Assembly (NCBI RefSeq): GCF_017592475.1
Contig: NZ_JAGFNP010000011.1
Span: forward strand, 10,346-74,345
From: Glycomyces niveus
Lineage (GTDB): Bacteria > Actinomycetota > Actinomycetes > Mycobacteriales > Micromonosporaceae
Direction: 5' to 3'
DNA: 64,000 nucleotides
The notes below the pieces were generated by a model. That model was given only the letters and a program-made list of their open reading frames with translations. It did not search any database and had not been told where the DNA came from. Both the position numbers and the translations under genes were made by a program. This document shows positions 1 to 8,464 of this stretch, piece by piece; the first letter of the stretch is position 1, and each line of letters starts with the position of its first letter.

Positions 1-93
1 CCCCCCCACACACCACCCCCCGCCCCCGGGGGGGGGGGGGGGGCCCCCCCGGGGGGGGGGGGGGGGCCCCCCCCCCCCCCCGCCCCCCGCCGC
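1..93. repeat. Homopolymeric G/C low-complexity tract at window edge
   Basis: The first ~93 bases are nearly pure C and G runs: two separate runs of 16 G (about 28-43 and 51-66) separated by C7 and followed by a long C run. No codon structure is visible. This looks like a contig end or unresolved homopolymer rather than functional DNA, although a true G-rich tract cannot be excluded from the sequence alone. Confidence 0.8.
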
Positions 94-353
94 CATCCGA
101 TGGACCCTCACCTCCGATCGATCCGCCCCCGATGTCGCCCGGCCGCGATACCGTTGCCCAGGCCCCGCGCGGACGGCGACCGCGGTCGGCAAGGGTGGCG
201 CGGTGGCGGCAAATGCGAAATACTGGATCGAGACACCGGTTCGTCCTGAATCAACGGAGCCGGATCGGTGGTACGGGTTGACCTTTCAGCAATGGAGCGA
301 GAAAGCACGCTCGGCCGGAGCCCGCGGGCCCGCCGAGGAAGGGAGTTACCGCG
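94..353. other. Non-coding leader region upstream of clpX
   Basis: This stretch separates the G/C tract from clpX. I see no gene in it. A TTGACC hexamer near 279 could be a -35 element, but I cannot find a convincing -10 at the right spacing. The clpX ribosome binding site (GGAAGGGAG) lies at its right end. Confidence 0.4.
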
Positions 354-1655
<1,302 letters not shown>

Positions 1656-1668
1656 ACGTCAGAGCGCG

Positions 1669-1707
1669 AGACACCGCCCCGAGTGCTGCAGCGGTCGGGG
1701 CGCGGTC
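1669..1707. terminator. Hairpin between convergent clpX and PLDc_N gene
   Basis: Arms GACACCGCCCCGA (1669-1681) and TCGGGGCGCGGTC (1695-1707) pair with one mismatch around a 13-base loop. It sits just after the clpX stop and touches the stop codon of the opposing gene, so it could end transcription from both sides. There is no clear T tract. Confidence 0.5.
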
Positions 1708-2023
1708 AGTCGTCCTTCTTGTCGTCGCGGAGGCGGCGGTCGATGTCGCGCAGGAAGTCGGGGTCGTCGTCGGGCGCCACGGGTCCGCGCGGGCTGTGCG
1801 GACCGGCGTTCCCGCGGCGCGGACCGGGCTGCGGGCGCGGCGGGCGCGCCCGGCCGACCGTGAACCACAGGACGCCGCCCACGATCGGAACGAGCACGAT
1901 GATGAGGACCCACCAAGCGCGCGTGAGCTTCCTGGGCGCGTGCTCACCGCCGAGGCAGTCCGCGACCGCTGCGATGACCAGCGCCAGATGTGCGAGGACC
2001 AGGAAGACGAACGCGCGGATCAT
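1706..2023 (-). CDS. PLDc_N-domain small membrane protein
   Basis: A 105-residue protein with two hydrophobic helices (about residues 3-22 and 36-56) and a polar, proline- and arginine-rich tail ending in acidic and lysine residues. The two helices with the ADCLGGEH and WVLIIVLVPIVGGVLWF stretches match the PLDc_N domain (named for the N-terminus of cardiolipin synthases), which occurs alone in many actinobacterial small membrane proteins. It has no phospholipase catalytic domain, so an enzyme role is unlikely. Its function is unknown. It faces clpX tail-to-tail. Confidence 0.8.
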   Translation of the reverse strand: MIRAFVFLVLAHLALVIAAVADCLGGEHAPRKLTRAWWVLIIVLVPIVGGVLWFTVGRARPPRPQPGPRRGNAGPHSPRGPVAPDDDPDFLRDIDRRLRDDKKDD

Positions 2024-2072
2024 GATCCAATCATGCCTGTCCGCCGCGCCCGGGACAACAACGCCTCGGGTG

Positions 2073-2123
2073 GTTACCCGTAAGTAACTTCGTAGGATAT
2101 AGTTCAGGCCGAGACGCCTGAAC
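2073..2123 (+). promoter_or_regulatory. Candidate etfBA promoter with operator-like palindromes
   Basis: A GTTAC-N6-GTAAC palindrome (2073-2088) lies just upstream of a TAGGAT hexamer (2093-2098) that could be a -10 element, so it would overlap the -35 region. Directly after it is a perfect 8-bp inverted repeat, GTTCAGGC-N6-GCCTGAAC (2102-2123), near or just after the expected transcription start. The arrangement suggests control by a dimeric repressor; the regulator is not identified. Confidence 0.5.
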
Positions 2124-2172
2124 GAAAACTAAGGCCAACAAGCGTCCTCTAGTACGACCTCGGAGGTTGTCG

Positions 2173-2943
2173 ATGAACATCGTGGTTCTGGTCAAGCAGG
2201 TCCCGGACTCGGGACTCGCGAGACGGCTGGACGCCCAGCTGCGGGTCGACCGCAACGGCGCCAACAACGTCATGGGGGAGCTCGACGAGTACGCCGTCGA
2301 AGCCGCCCTCCAGCTCAAAGAGGCCCACGGCGGCGAGGTCACCGTCCTCACCCTCGGGCCCAGCCAGGCCACGGAGACCGTGCGCAAGGTCCTCGCGATG
2401 GGCGCCGACAAGGCCGTCCACATCGAGGACGACGCCGTCGGCGGCTCCGACGCCCTCACCACCTCCGCGATTCTCGCCGCGGCCCTCGGCCGCCTCGAAT
2501 GGGACCTCGTGATCGCCGGCGCCGAGTCCACCGACTCCGGCATGGGCGTCATGCCCCAGCTGCTCGCCGCCCGCACCGGCAAGCCCGCGCTCACCGGCGC
2601 CCGCAAGATCGACACCGACGGCAGCGCGATCACGGTCGAGCACCAGCGCGCCAACGGATACGACGTCCTCAGCGCGGACCTTCCCGCGATCGTGTCCGTC
2701 TGGGACACCATCAACACGCCGCGCTACCCGTCCCTCAAGGGCATCATGGCCGCCAAGCGCAAGCCCGTCGAGACGCTGACCCTCGCGGACCTCGGCGTCG
2801 GCGAGGCCGGCCCGGCCGCCGCGAGCAACGAGGTGCTGAGCGCCGCCGACCGCCCCGCGCGCACCGCCGGCGAGATCGTCACCGATGAGGGCCAGGGCGG
2901 CGTCGCGCTCGCCGGATTCCTCGCCGCCGAGAAGTTCATCTAG
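2173..2943 (+). CDS. etfB: Electron transfer flavoprotein subunit beta
   Basis: Small subunit of the soluble ETF heterodimer, which takes electrons from acyl-CoA dehydrogenases and similar flavoenzymes and passes them to the respiratory chain. The 256 residues show the family start MNIVVLVKQVPDSG, the Asn/Gly-rich region near NGANNVMGELDEYAVE, and the AGAESTDSGMGVMPQLLA segment that contacts AMP. The ATG at 2173 is chosen over the upstream TTG because CGGAGG ends six bases before it. etfA follows nine bases after the stop, so the two are one operon. Confidence 0.96.
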   Translation: MNIVVLVKQVPDSGLARRLDAQLRVDRNGANNVMGELDEYAVEAALQLKEAHGGEVTVLTLGPSQATETVRKVLAMGADKAVHIEDDAVGGSDALTTSAILAAALGRLEWDLVIAGAESTDSGMGVMPQLLAARTGKPALTGARKIDTDGSAITVEHQRANGYDVLSADLPAIVSVWDTINTPRYPSLKGIMAAKRKPVETLTLADLGVGEAGPAAASNEVLSAADRPARTAGEIVTDEGQGGVALAGFLAAEKFI

Positions 2944-2952
2944 GAGCCGATG

Positions 2953-3882
2953 ATGACTGACATCCTTGTGTACGTACCGAACTCGGGCAAGCACGCCGCC
3001 GAGGTCCTGACCCTCGGCCGCACCCTCGGCGACGTCTCGGCGATCGCCTTCGACGACGCCTCGGCCGCGCTGGCGGGCGAGTACGGCGCGGCGAAGGTCT
3101 ACCGGGTGGACGCGGCGGGCGCCGACGACTACTTCGTGGATCCGAAGGCGACCGTCCTCATCGATCTCGCGCGCTCGGTCGCGCCGGGCTTCTTCCTGCT
3201 GCCGAGCACCGACGAGGGCAAGGCCCTGGCGGCGCGCGTGGCGGTGGCGCTGGAGAACGGCCTGCTGACCGACGTCTCGGGCCTGGAGGCCGACGGGACC
3301 GTGACACAGGACGCGTTCGCGGGCGCGACCATCGTGAAGTCGAAGACCACCAAGGGTTTCACGCTCGCGACGGTGAAGGCGGGCTCGACCGAGCCGGCCC
3401 CGGCACCGGGCGCGCCCACTGTGGAGGCCGTGGCGGCGACCGTTGCCGAGAACGACCAGCGCGTCAAGGTCGTGGAGCGGGTGGACGAGCCCGCGGGCGA
3501 CCGGCCGGGCCTGGCCGAGGCCGGGATCGTGGTCTCCGGCGGCCGCGGCGTGGGTTCGGCGGAGGACTTCGCGCTCATCGAGCGCGTGGCGGACGCCCTG
3601 GGCGGCGCGGTGGGCGCGTCGCGCGCGGCGACGGACGCCGGGTATTACCCGCACAAGTTCCAGGTGGGCCAGACCGGTACGACGGTGAGCCCGCAGCTGT
3701 ACGTGGCGGCGGGCATCTCGGGCGCGATCCAGCACCGCGCGGGCATGCAGACCTCGCGCGTGATCGTGGCGGTGAACAAGGACGCGGACGCGCCGATCTT
3801 CGGCATGGCCGACTTCGGCGTAGTGGGCGACCTGTTCCAGGTGCTGCCGCAGGCGCTCGAGGAGATCGAGAAGCGCAAGTAG
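2953..3882 (+). CDS. etfA: Electron transfer flavoprotein subunit alpha
   Basis: Large, FAD-binding subunit of ETF, 309 residues. The C-terminal FAD domain is clear: SGGRGVGSAEDF, VGASRAATDAGYYPH, QVGQTGTTVSPQLY, GISGAIQHRAGM and AVNKDADAPIF in the expected order. There are two adjacent ATGs (2950 and 2953); the second is preferred because AGGAG then lies six bases upstream. It is translated with etfB. A strong hairpin follows the stop. Confidence 0.96.
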   Translation: MTDILVYVPNSGKHAAEVLTLGRTLGDVSAIAFDDASAALAGEYGAAKVYRVDAAGADDYFVDPKATVLIDLARSVAPGFFLLPSTDEGKALAARVAVALENGLLTDVSGLEADGTVTQDAFAGATIVKSKTTKGFTLATVKAGSTEPAPAPGAPTVEAVAATVAENDQRVKVVERVDEPAGDRPGLAEAGIVVSGGRGVGSAEDFALIERVADALGGAVGASRAATDAGYYPHKFQVGQTGTTVSPQLYVAAGISGAIQHRAGMQTSRVIVAVNKDADAPIFGMADFGVVGDLFQVLPQALEEIEKRK

Positions 3883-3890
3883 CGCACACG

Positions 3891-3940
3891 ACGACCGGCC
3901 CGGCCCGCCCTCGGAAGGGGGAGGGCCGGGCCGTGGTCGC
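3891..3940 (+). terminator. Terminator after etfBA
   Basis: A long GC-rich stem follows the etfA stop: GACC-GGCCCGGCC-CGCCCTC on the left pairs with GAGGG-CCGGGCC-GTGGTC on the right across a short purine loop. No T tract follows, which is common in high-GC actinobacteria. Confidence 0.65.
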
Positions 3941-3990
3941 TAGGTGGGCGGATCGAGGGGGCGGGTTCGCGGTGGCGAGTGCGGCTCGTG

Positions 3991-4205
3991 TTCGCCGTCG
4001 CCCCCGTTTCGATAGTCGCTCGGGGGTGTGACAGCCGTGCGGATCGCTTGGGGGGTTGGGCGGTTCGCGGCGGTTGCCGCAAATCGGGCATTCGCGGCCT
4101 CCCCCGAACCGATGGTGGCACCGGGGTCTGACACCGTCCGGGGAGTTCGCATGCAGGACTCACGTTCGTCGTCGCCCCGGTTCGATGGTGCTCCGGGGGA
4201 CCGAC
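3991..4205. repeat. Three degenerate ~42-bp intergenic repeats upstream of bioY
   Basis: Three imperfect copies lie at 3991-4032, 4091-4132 and 4165-4205. Each reads roughly TTCGNCGNCGCCCCCG, then TTCGATNGT, then CCGGGG and NGAC, and each has C-run and G-run arms flanking a GAT core that could fold as a hairpin. The first two are exactly 100 bases apart. Copies 1 and 3 stay similar for ~12 bases further upstream. There is no gene in this gap. They may be a decayed intergenic repeat family or protein-binding sites. Confidence 0.55.
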
Positions 4206-4227
4206 ATTTCGATGAAACAACGGTGCG

Positions 4228-4256
4228 TTACGCTCTGGAACAGCCTCTCGTTATAT
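4228..4256 (+). promoter_or_regulatory. Possible bioY promoter
   Basis: TTACGC (4228-4233) and TTATAT (4251-4256) are 17 bases apart and sit 33 bases before the bioY start in an unusually AT-rich patch. The -35 match is weak, so this is tentative. Confidence 0.35.
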
Positions 4257-4288
4257 AGAACCTACAGACGATGTTGGAGGAATCCGCA

Positions 4289-4903
4289 ATGGTCGCCCCA
4301 GCTGCCGCGATTGCCGCGCCAAGCGTTCTCGCTGATCTCCTGCCCGCTCGCACGAAGGCCGCCGCGTACGCCCGCGACGCCGTGCTCGTGCTCGGCGGCG
4401 CCGCCGCCGTCGGCGCTTCGGCGCAGATCGCGATCACGATCCCGCAGATCAGCCCGGTGCCGTTCGTGCTCACCACGTTCACCGTGCTGCTCGTCGGCGC
4501 CGCCTACGGGCCGCTCCGCGCGGGCCTGAGCCTCGGGCTCTACCTCGCCGCCGGTGTCGCGGGCGTCCCGTGGTTCACCGAGGGCACCTCCGGGTACGGC
4601 TTCCCGAGCTTCGGCTACATCATCGGCTTCCTCGTCGCCGGCATCGCCGTCGGCTGGCTCGCCCGCCGCGGCGGCGACCGCACGGTCCTCAAGACCGCGG
4701 GCCTCATGGTGGTCGGCAACGTCATCATGTACGCCTTCGGCGCCCCCTACCTCGCCTACGTCACCGGTGCGGACTTCGCTCAGACGATGGCCTGGGGCGT
4801 CACCCCCTACCTCCTCGGCGACGCCGTCAAGCTCGTCGTCGCGGCGCTGCTGCTGCCGGGCGCCTGGGCGCTCGTCAGCAAGTTCCGCAACAGCGAGGGC
4901 TAA
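4289..4903 (+). CDS. bioY: Biotin transporter BioY
   Basis: Membrane substrate-binding (S) component for biotin uptake, 204 residues with about six hydrophobic helices. The family signature is present: VPFVLTTFTVLLVGAAYGP, then a GVPWF...GYGFPSFGYIIGF segment, and a late MAWGVTPYLLGDAVKL. No bioM/bioN ATPase or permease genes are adjacent, so it would act alone or with a shared ECF module encoded elsewhere. The ATG at 4289 has GGAGG eight bases upstream; an upstream in-frame ATG at 4271 overlaps that ribosome binding site and is rejected. Confidence 0.93.
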   Translation: MVAPAAAIAAPSVLADLLPARTKAAAYARDAVLVLGGAAAVGASAQIAITIPQISPVPFVLTTFTVLLVGAAYGPLRAGLSLGLYLAAGVAGVPWFTEGTSGYGFPSFGYIIGFLVAGIAVGWLARRGGDRTVLKTAGLMVVGNVIMYAFGAPYLAYVTGADFAQTMAWGVTPYLLGDAVKLVVAALLLPGAWALVSKFRNSEG

Positions 4904-4920
4904 GCACTCCTGAGGCATAC

Positions 4921-4953
4921 CGAAAGGCCCCACCGGACCGGTGGGGCCTTTCG
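4921..4953. terminator. Bidirectional terminator between bioY and XRE-like gene
   Basis: Perfect inverted repeat: CGAAAGGCCCCACCGG (4921-4936) and its exact complement at 4938-4953 around a single central A (so the real loop is a few bases). GAAAGG...CCTTTC ends give an A/T-rich base on both strands, and the genes on each side converge on it. Confidence 0.9.
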
Positions 4954-4961
4954 CCTTGCGT

Positions 4962-5873
4962 CTATTCGATCTCCCAGCCGATGCCGAGCGCGCCCGGGCG
5001 CGGCACCGGCTCGGCGAGCGCCACGGTCCGGTTCGGGCCCAGCTGCAGGTCGCCGGTCTCGCGCTTCTCGCGCTGCAGGCTCGACTGCGCGAAGCGGTAC
5101 ACGCGCTTGGGGATCGCGTCCGGCGCGAACCGCACCTGCAGCGAGTACTGGTCCACCGGGTAGCGGAACGCGTTGCCGTGGCCGCTGGAGGTCCCGCCGT
5201 TGCCCTGCACGACGATCTCGAACAGGTGGGTCGCGCCCTTCGGCAGCGGCGTGTCGAACACGATCTCGGCCAGGGCGACCGGCGCGTCCGGGTGGCGCAG
5301 GATGTTCGGGACGGTGCAGTCGCGGACGGGCTTGAACTCGATGTCGTCGATGTCGCAGCCGGTGTCGCCGCGGTAGAGCAGGATGTAGCGGTCCACGTCG
5401 TCGCGACGCGCCCGCACGAGCATCGACAGCTCGAACACGGACTCCTGCCATTCGGAGTCGACGTGGACGATGACCTGCTGGCTGAGGATGTCCAGGGTGT
5501 GCTCGCGGGAGGCGGGCACCTGGTCGCACAGTTCGCGCACGGCGTCGCCGCCGAGGACGGCGTCGGGCCGGGGGAGCTGGCCCCGGATCGAGCGCGGCCC
5601 GCGTGCCCGCTTGGGGCCCAGGAGGACCCGCAGGGACCCGGCGGGGAGTTCGAGGAGGTCCTCGAGCGCGGTGACGGCGGCGAGCGACTCGGCCCGCTCG
5701 GGCCGGGACCGGCCGGACTGCCAGTAGCTGAGGCTGGTGGTCGACACGGTGATGCCGCGCATGGCGAGCCGGTGGCGGATGCGGTCGAGACCGAGCCCGC
5801 TGGTCTGGATGGCCACGCGCAGGGCAGTGTGGAACGGCCCGGCACGTAGCGCTTCGGCGAGCTCAGGCGTCAT
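4962..5873 (-). CDS. XRE-like helix-turn-helix regulator
   Basis: About 303 residues. The N-terminal ~70 residues read as a lambda-repressor-like helix-turn-helix: HTALRVAIQTSGLGLDRIRHRL, TSLSYWQSGRSRPER and a following helix. The remaining ~220 residues form a beta-rich domain with no enzyme motif that I recognise. The ATG at 5873 has GAGAAAG upstream; a GTG at 5897 would add eight residues and is possible. It is divergent from the cysteine desulfurase gene and a perfect inverted repeat lies in the shared promoter region, so autoregulation is plausible. The ligand and target genes are unknown. Confidence 0.75.
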   Translation of the reverse strand: MTPELAEALRAGPFHTALRVAIQTSGLGLDRIRHRLAMRGITVSTTSLSYWQSGRSRPERAESLAAVTALEDLLELPAGSLRVLLGPKRARGPRSIRGQLPRPDAVLGGDAVRELCDQVPASREHTLDILSQQVIVHVDSEWQESVFELSMLVRARRDDVDRYILLYRGDTGCDIDDIEFKPVRDCTVPNILRHPDAPVALAEIVFDTPLPKGATHLFEIVVQGNGGTSSGHGNAFRYPVDQYSLQVRFAPDAIPKRVYRFAQSSLQREKRETGDLQLGPNRTVALAEPVPRPGALGIGWEIE

Positions 5874-5981
5874 CGGCAACACACTTTCTCTCGACACGGG
5901 CGTCGAAGACTCGACCTTCTTCGGACCCCCGGTCTCGGGGCGGCGACCCCTCGCGATCGGAAAGGTAGGAGGATTCGTCAG

Positions 5982-6025
5982 ATTCTATCTCGCGCGCACC
6001 ACGACGCATTACGCCGACTAATGCG
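5982..6025 (-). promoter_or_regulatory. Candidate promoter and operator for the XRE-like gene
   Basis: On the minus strand TAGAAT (5982-5987) is a good -10 element. A perfect inverted repeat CGCATTA-N7-TAATGCG (6005-6025) covers the position where the -35 would be. A repressor bound there would block this promoter and might affect the divergent gene, which has its own TAGACT hexamer at 6156. Confidence 0.45.
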
Positions 6026-6170
6026 GAATATCGCGGCACTCCGGTCCCACCCCTCGGAACGGTATCGGACCCTCCGTGGGATCGCCCGCCGCAGCCGGCC
6101 CGAGCGGGCAGGGAGGCACCCGCCACGGCGGAGGTGGCCGGCCGGGGACCGAACGTAGACTGGAGGGGCC

Positions 6171-7328
6171 ATGGCCTATCTCGATCACGCCGCGACCACG
6201 CCGATGCTCCCCCAGGCGCTCGACGCCTACGTGCGCACCGCCCGCGCCCTCGGCAACGCCTCGTCCCTGCACGGTTCCGGGCGCACCGCTCGCCGCACGG
6301 TCGAGGAGGCCCGCGAGCGCATCGCCGAAGCCCTGGGCGCCAAACCCGGGGAGGTCATCTTCACCGGCTCGGGCACCGAGGCGGACAACCTCGCCGTCAA
6401 AGGCGTCCACTGGCACCGCCGCACCGCCGCCCGCAACCGGGTGGTGACCACCGCGATCGAGCACCACGCCGTCGCCGACGCGGTCGCGTGGCTCGGCGAC
6501 CACGAAAAGGCGGACGTGACCGAGCTGCCGGTCGACAAGCTCGGCCGCGTCGACACCGCCGTCCTCGCCGCCCTCCTCGACGAGCGAGGCACCGAGATCA
6601 CCGTCCTCACGTGCATGTGGGCCAACAACGAGGTCGGCACCCTCCAGCCGATCGCCGAGATCGCCGCCATGGCCGAGCCGCACGGCATCCCCGTGCACAC
6701 CGACGCGATCCAGGCCGTCGGCCACGTCCCGGTCGACTTCGCCGCCTCCGGCGCCGCCGCGCTCGCGCTCTCGGGCCACAAGCTCGGCGGCCCCACCGGT
6801 ACCGGCGCGCTCATCCTGCGCCGCGATGTGAAGGCCGTGCCGCTCCTGCACGGCGGCGGACAGGAGCGCGAGATCCGCTCCGGCACCCTCGACGTGCCCG
6901 GGATCGCCTCCCTCGCCGAAGCGGTCGCGCACGCCGTCCGCACCCAGCAGGTCGAGTCGCAGCGGCTGGCGCTGCTCCGCGACGACCTCGTCGCCCGCAT
7001 CCGCGAGGCAGTCCCCGACGCGGTCTACAACGGCGACCCCGAGTCGCGCCTGCCCGGCAACGCGCACTTCTCCTTCCCCGGCTGCGAAGGCGACGCGCTC
7101 CTCATGCTCCTCGACGCCGCCGGTGTCGAATGCGCCACAGGCTCCGCCTGCTCGGCCGGGATCGCCCAGCCCTCCCACGTGCTCCTCGCCATGGGCGCCG
7201 AAGCGGACGACGCCCGCTCCTCCCTGCGCTTCACGCTCGGCTGGCCCACCACGAAAGCCGACATCGACGCGCTCGTCGCGGCCCTGCCCGAGGCCGTGCG
7301 GCGGGCCAAGACCGCCGGGCTCTCCTGA
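6171..7328 (+). CDS. Cysteine desulfurase (NifS/IscS family)
   Basis: PLP enzyme that removes sulfur from L-cysteine as a protein-bound persulfide; next to mnmA it most likely supplies sulfur for tRNA 2-thiouridine formation. It is 385 residues, usual for the family. The N-terminus YLDHAATTPM, the SGTEADN turn, H and D cofactor contacts, the PLP lysine K204 in SGHKLGG and the catalytic C327 in ATGSACSAG are all present. GGAGG lies close before the ATG. mnmA starts 32 bases after the stop. It could also serve Fe-S cluster assembly; no scaffold genes are nearby. Confidence 0.94.
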   Translation: MAYLDHAATTPMLPQALDAYVRTARALGNASSLHGSGRTARRTVEEARERIAEALGAKPGEVIFTGSGTEADNLAVKGVHWHRRTAARNRVVTTAIEHHAVADAVAWLGDHEKADVTELPVDKLGRVDTAVLAALLDERGTEITVLTCMWANNEVGTLQPIAEIAAMAEPHGIPVHTDAIQAVGHVPVDFAASGAAALALSGHKLGGPTGTGALILRRDVKAVPLLHGGGQEREIRSGTLDVPGIASLAEAVAHAVRTQQVESQRLALLRDDLVARIREAVPDAVYNGDPESRLPGNAHFSFPGCEGDALLMLLDAAGVECATGSACSAGIAQPSHVLLAMGAEADDARSSLRFTLGWPTTKADIDALVAALPEAVRRAKTAGLS

Positions 7329-7353
7329 CCGTCTTCGAAAACGGGCCTAAGGT
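7325..7353 (+). promoter_or_regulatory. Candidate leaderless mnmA promoter
   Basis: CTGACC (7325-7330) and TAAGGT (7348-7353) are spaced by 17 bases. TAAGGT ends seven bases before the GTG start, so transcription would begin at or next to the start codon. mnmA may therefore be transcribed on its own as well as from the desulfurase promoter. Confidence 0.45.
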
Positions 7354-7360
7354 TGATCAC

Positions 7361-8464
7361 GTGAAACTGCGAGTACTGGCCGCCATGAGCGGCGGAGTCG
7401 ACTCGGCCGTCGCCGCGGCCCGCGCCGTCGAGGCCGGACACGACGTCACCGGCGTCCACCTGGCGCTGTCCAAGAACCCCCAGACCTACCGGACCGGGGC
7501 ACGCGGCTGCTGCACCATCGAGGACTCCCGCGACGCCCGCCGCGCCGCCGACGTCATCGGCATCCCCTTCTACGTGTGGGACATGGCCGAGCGCTTCCAC
7601 GAAGACGTCGTGGAGGACTTCTACGCCGAGTACGCGGCCGGGCGCACCCCGAACCCGTGCCTGCGCTGCAACGAGAAGATCAAGTTCGCCGCCGTCCTCG
7701 ACCGCGCCATGGCCCTCGGCTTCGACGCCGTCGTCACCGGCCACTACGCCCGCAAGGGCGACGACGGCCTCCTGCGCCGCGCCGTCGACCCCGGCAAGGA
7801 CCAGTCGTACGTGCTCGCCGTGCTCACCCCTGCGCAGCTCGCCGGCTCCCTGTTCCCCCTCGGCGACACCCCGAAGGACCAGGTCCGCGTCGAAGCCGAA
7901 GACCGCGGCCTCGCCGTAGCCCGCAAGCCCGACAGCCACGACATCTGCTTCATCGCCGACGGCGACACCTCCGGGTTCCTCAAGAACAAGCTGGGCCGCA
8001 AGGAGGGCGAGATCGTCGACGCCGCCTCCGGCGAAGTCCTCGGCAGCCATGACGGCTCCCACCAGTTCACCGTCGGCCAGCGCCACGGCCTCGGCCTCAA
8101 GCGGCCCGCCGCCGACGGAAAGCCCCGCTACGTCCTGTCGATCACGCCCGTGGACAACCGCGTCGAGGTCGGCCCGCGCGAGGCCCTGCGCGTCGACCGC
8201 ATCCGCACCGGCGCGCCCGTGTGGCTCGCCGCCGAGCGGACCGGGCCGTTCGAGGCCGAGATCCAGCTGCGCGCCCACGGCGAGGTGTATCCCGCGACAG
8301 TGACCCCCGAGGACGGCGGGCTCACCGCGAAGCTGCACAAGCCCGCGTACGGCGTCGCCGCCGGGCAGGCCCTCGTCGTCTACGAGCCGTCCGAGGCGGG
8401 GGACGCGGTGCTCGCGTCCGGCACGATCGACTCGACCTCCTCGGTAGAGGCCGCCGGTGTCTGA
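7361..8464 (+). CDS. mnmA: tRNA 2-thiouridine(34) synthase MnmA
   Basis: ATP-dependent thiolase that installs the 2-thio group on wobble uridine of Glu, Gln and Lys tRNAs. The 367 residues show the PP-loop SGGVDSA near the start, the nucleophilic C100 in TPNPCLRC and the second catalytic C196 in HDICFIAD. The GQRHGLG and C-terminal beta-barrel motifs of the family follow. The GTG at 7361 is the only start that keeps the PP-loop close to the N-terminus. It is tightly linked to the cysteine desulfurase upstream (its likely sulfur donor) and overlaps the next gene by eight bases. Confidence 0.96.
   Translation: MKLRVLAAMSGGVDSAVAAARAVEAGHDVTGVHLALSKNPQTYRTGARGCCTIEDSRDARRAADVIGIPFYVWDMAERFHEDVVEDFYAEYAAGRTPNPCLRCNEKIKFAAVLDRAMALGFDAVVTGHYARKGDDGLLRRAVDPGKDQSYVLAVLTPAQLAGSLFPLGDTPKDQVRVEAEDRGLAVARKPDSHDICFIADGDTSGFLKNKLGRKEGEIVDAASGEVLGSHDGSHQFTVGQRHGLGLKRPAADGKPRYVLSITPVDNRVEVGPREALRVDRIRTGAPVWLAAERTGPFEAEIQLRAHGEVYPATVTPEDGGLTAKLHKPAYGVAAGQALVVYEPSEAGDAVLASGTIDSTSSVEAAGV

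Noticed and set aside
4028..4258. Possible small plus-strand ORF before bioY
   Set aside because: No ribosome binding site or recognisable product, and it runs through the degenerate repeats and the likely promoter.
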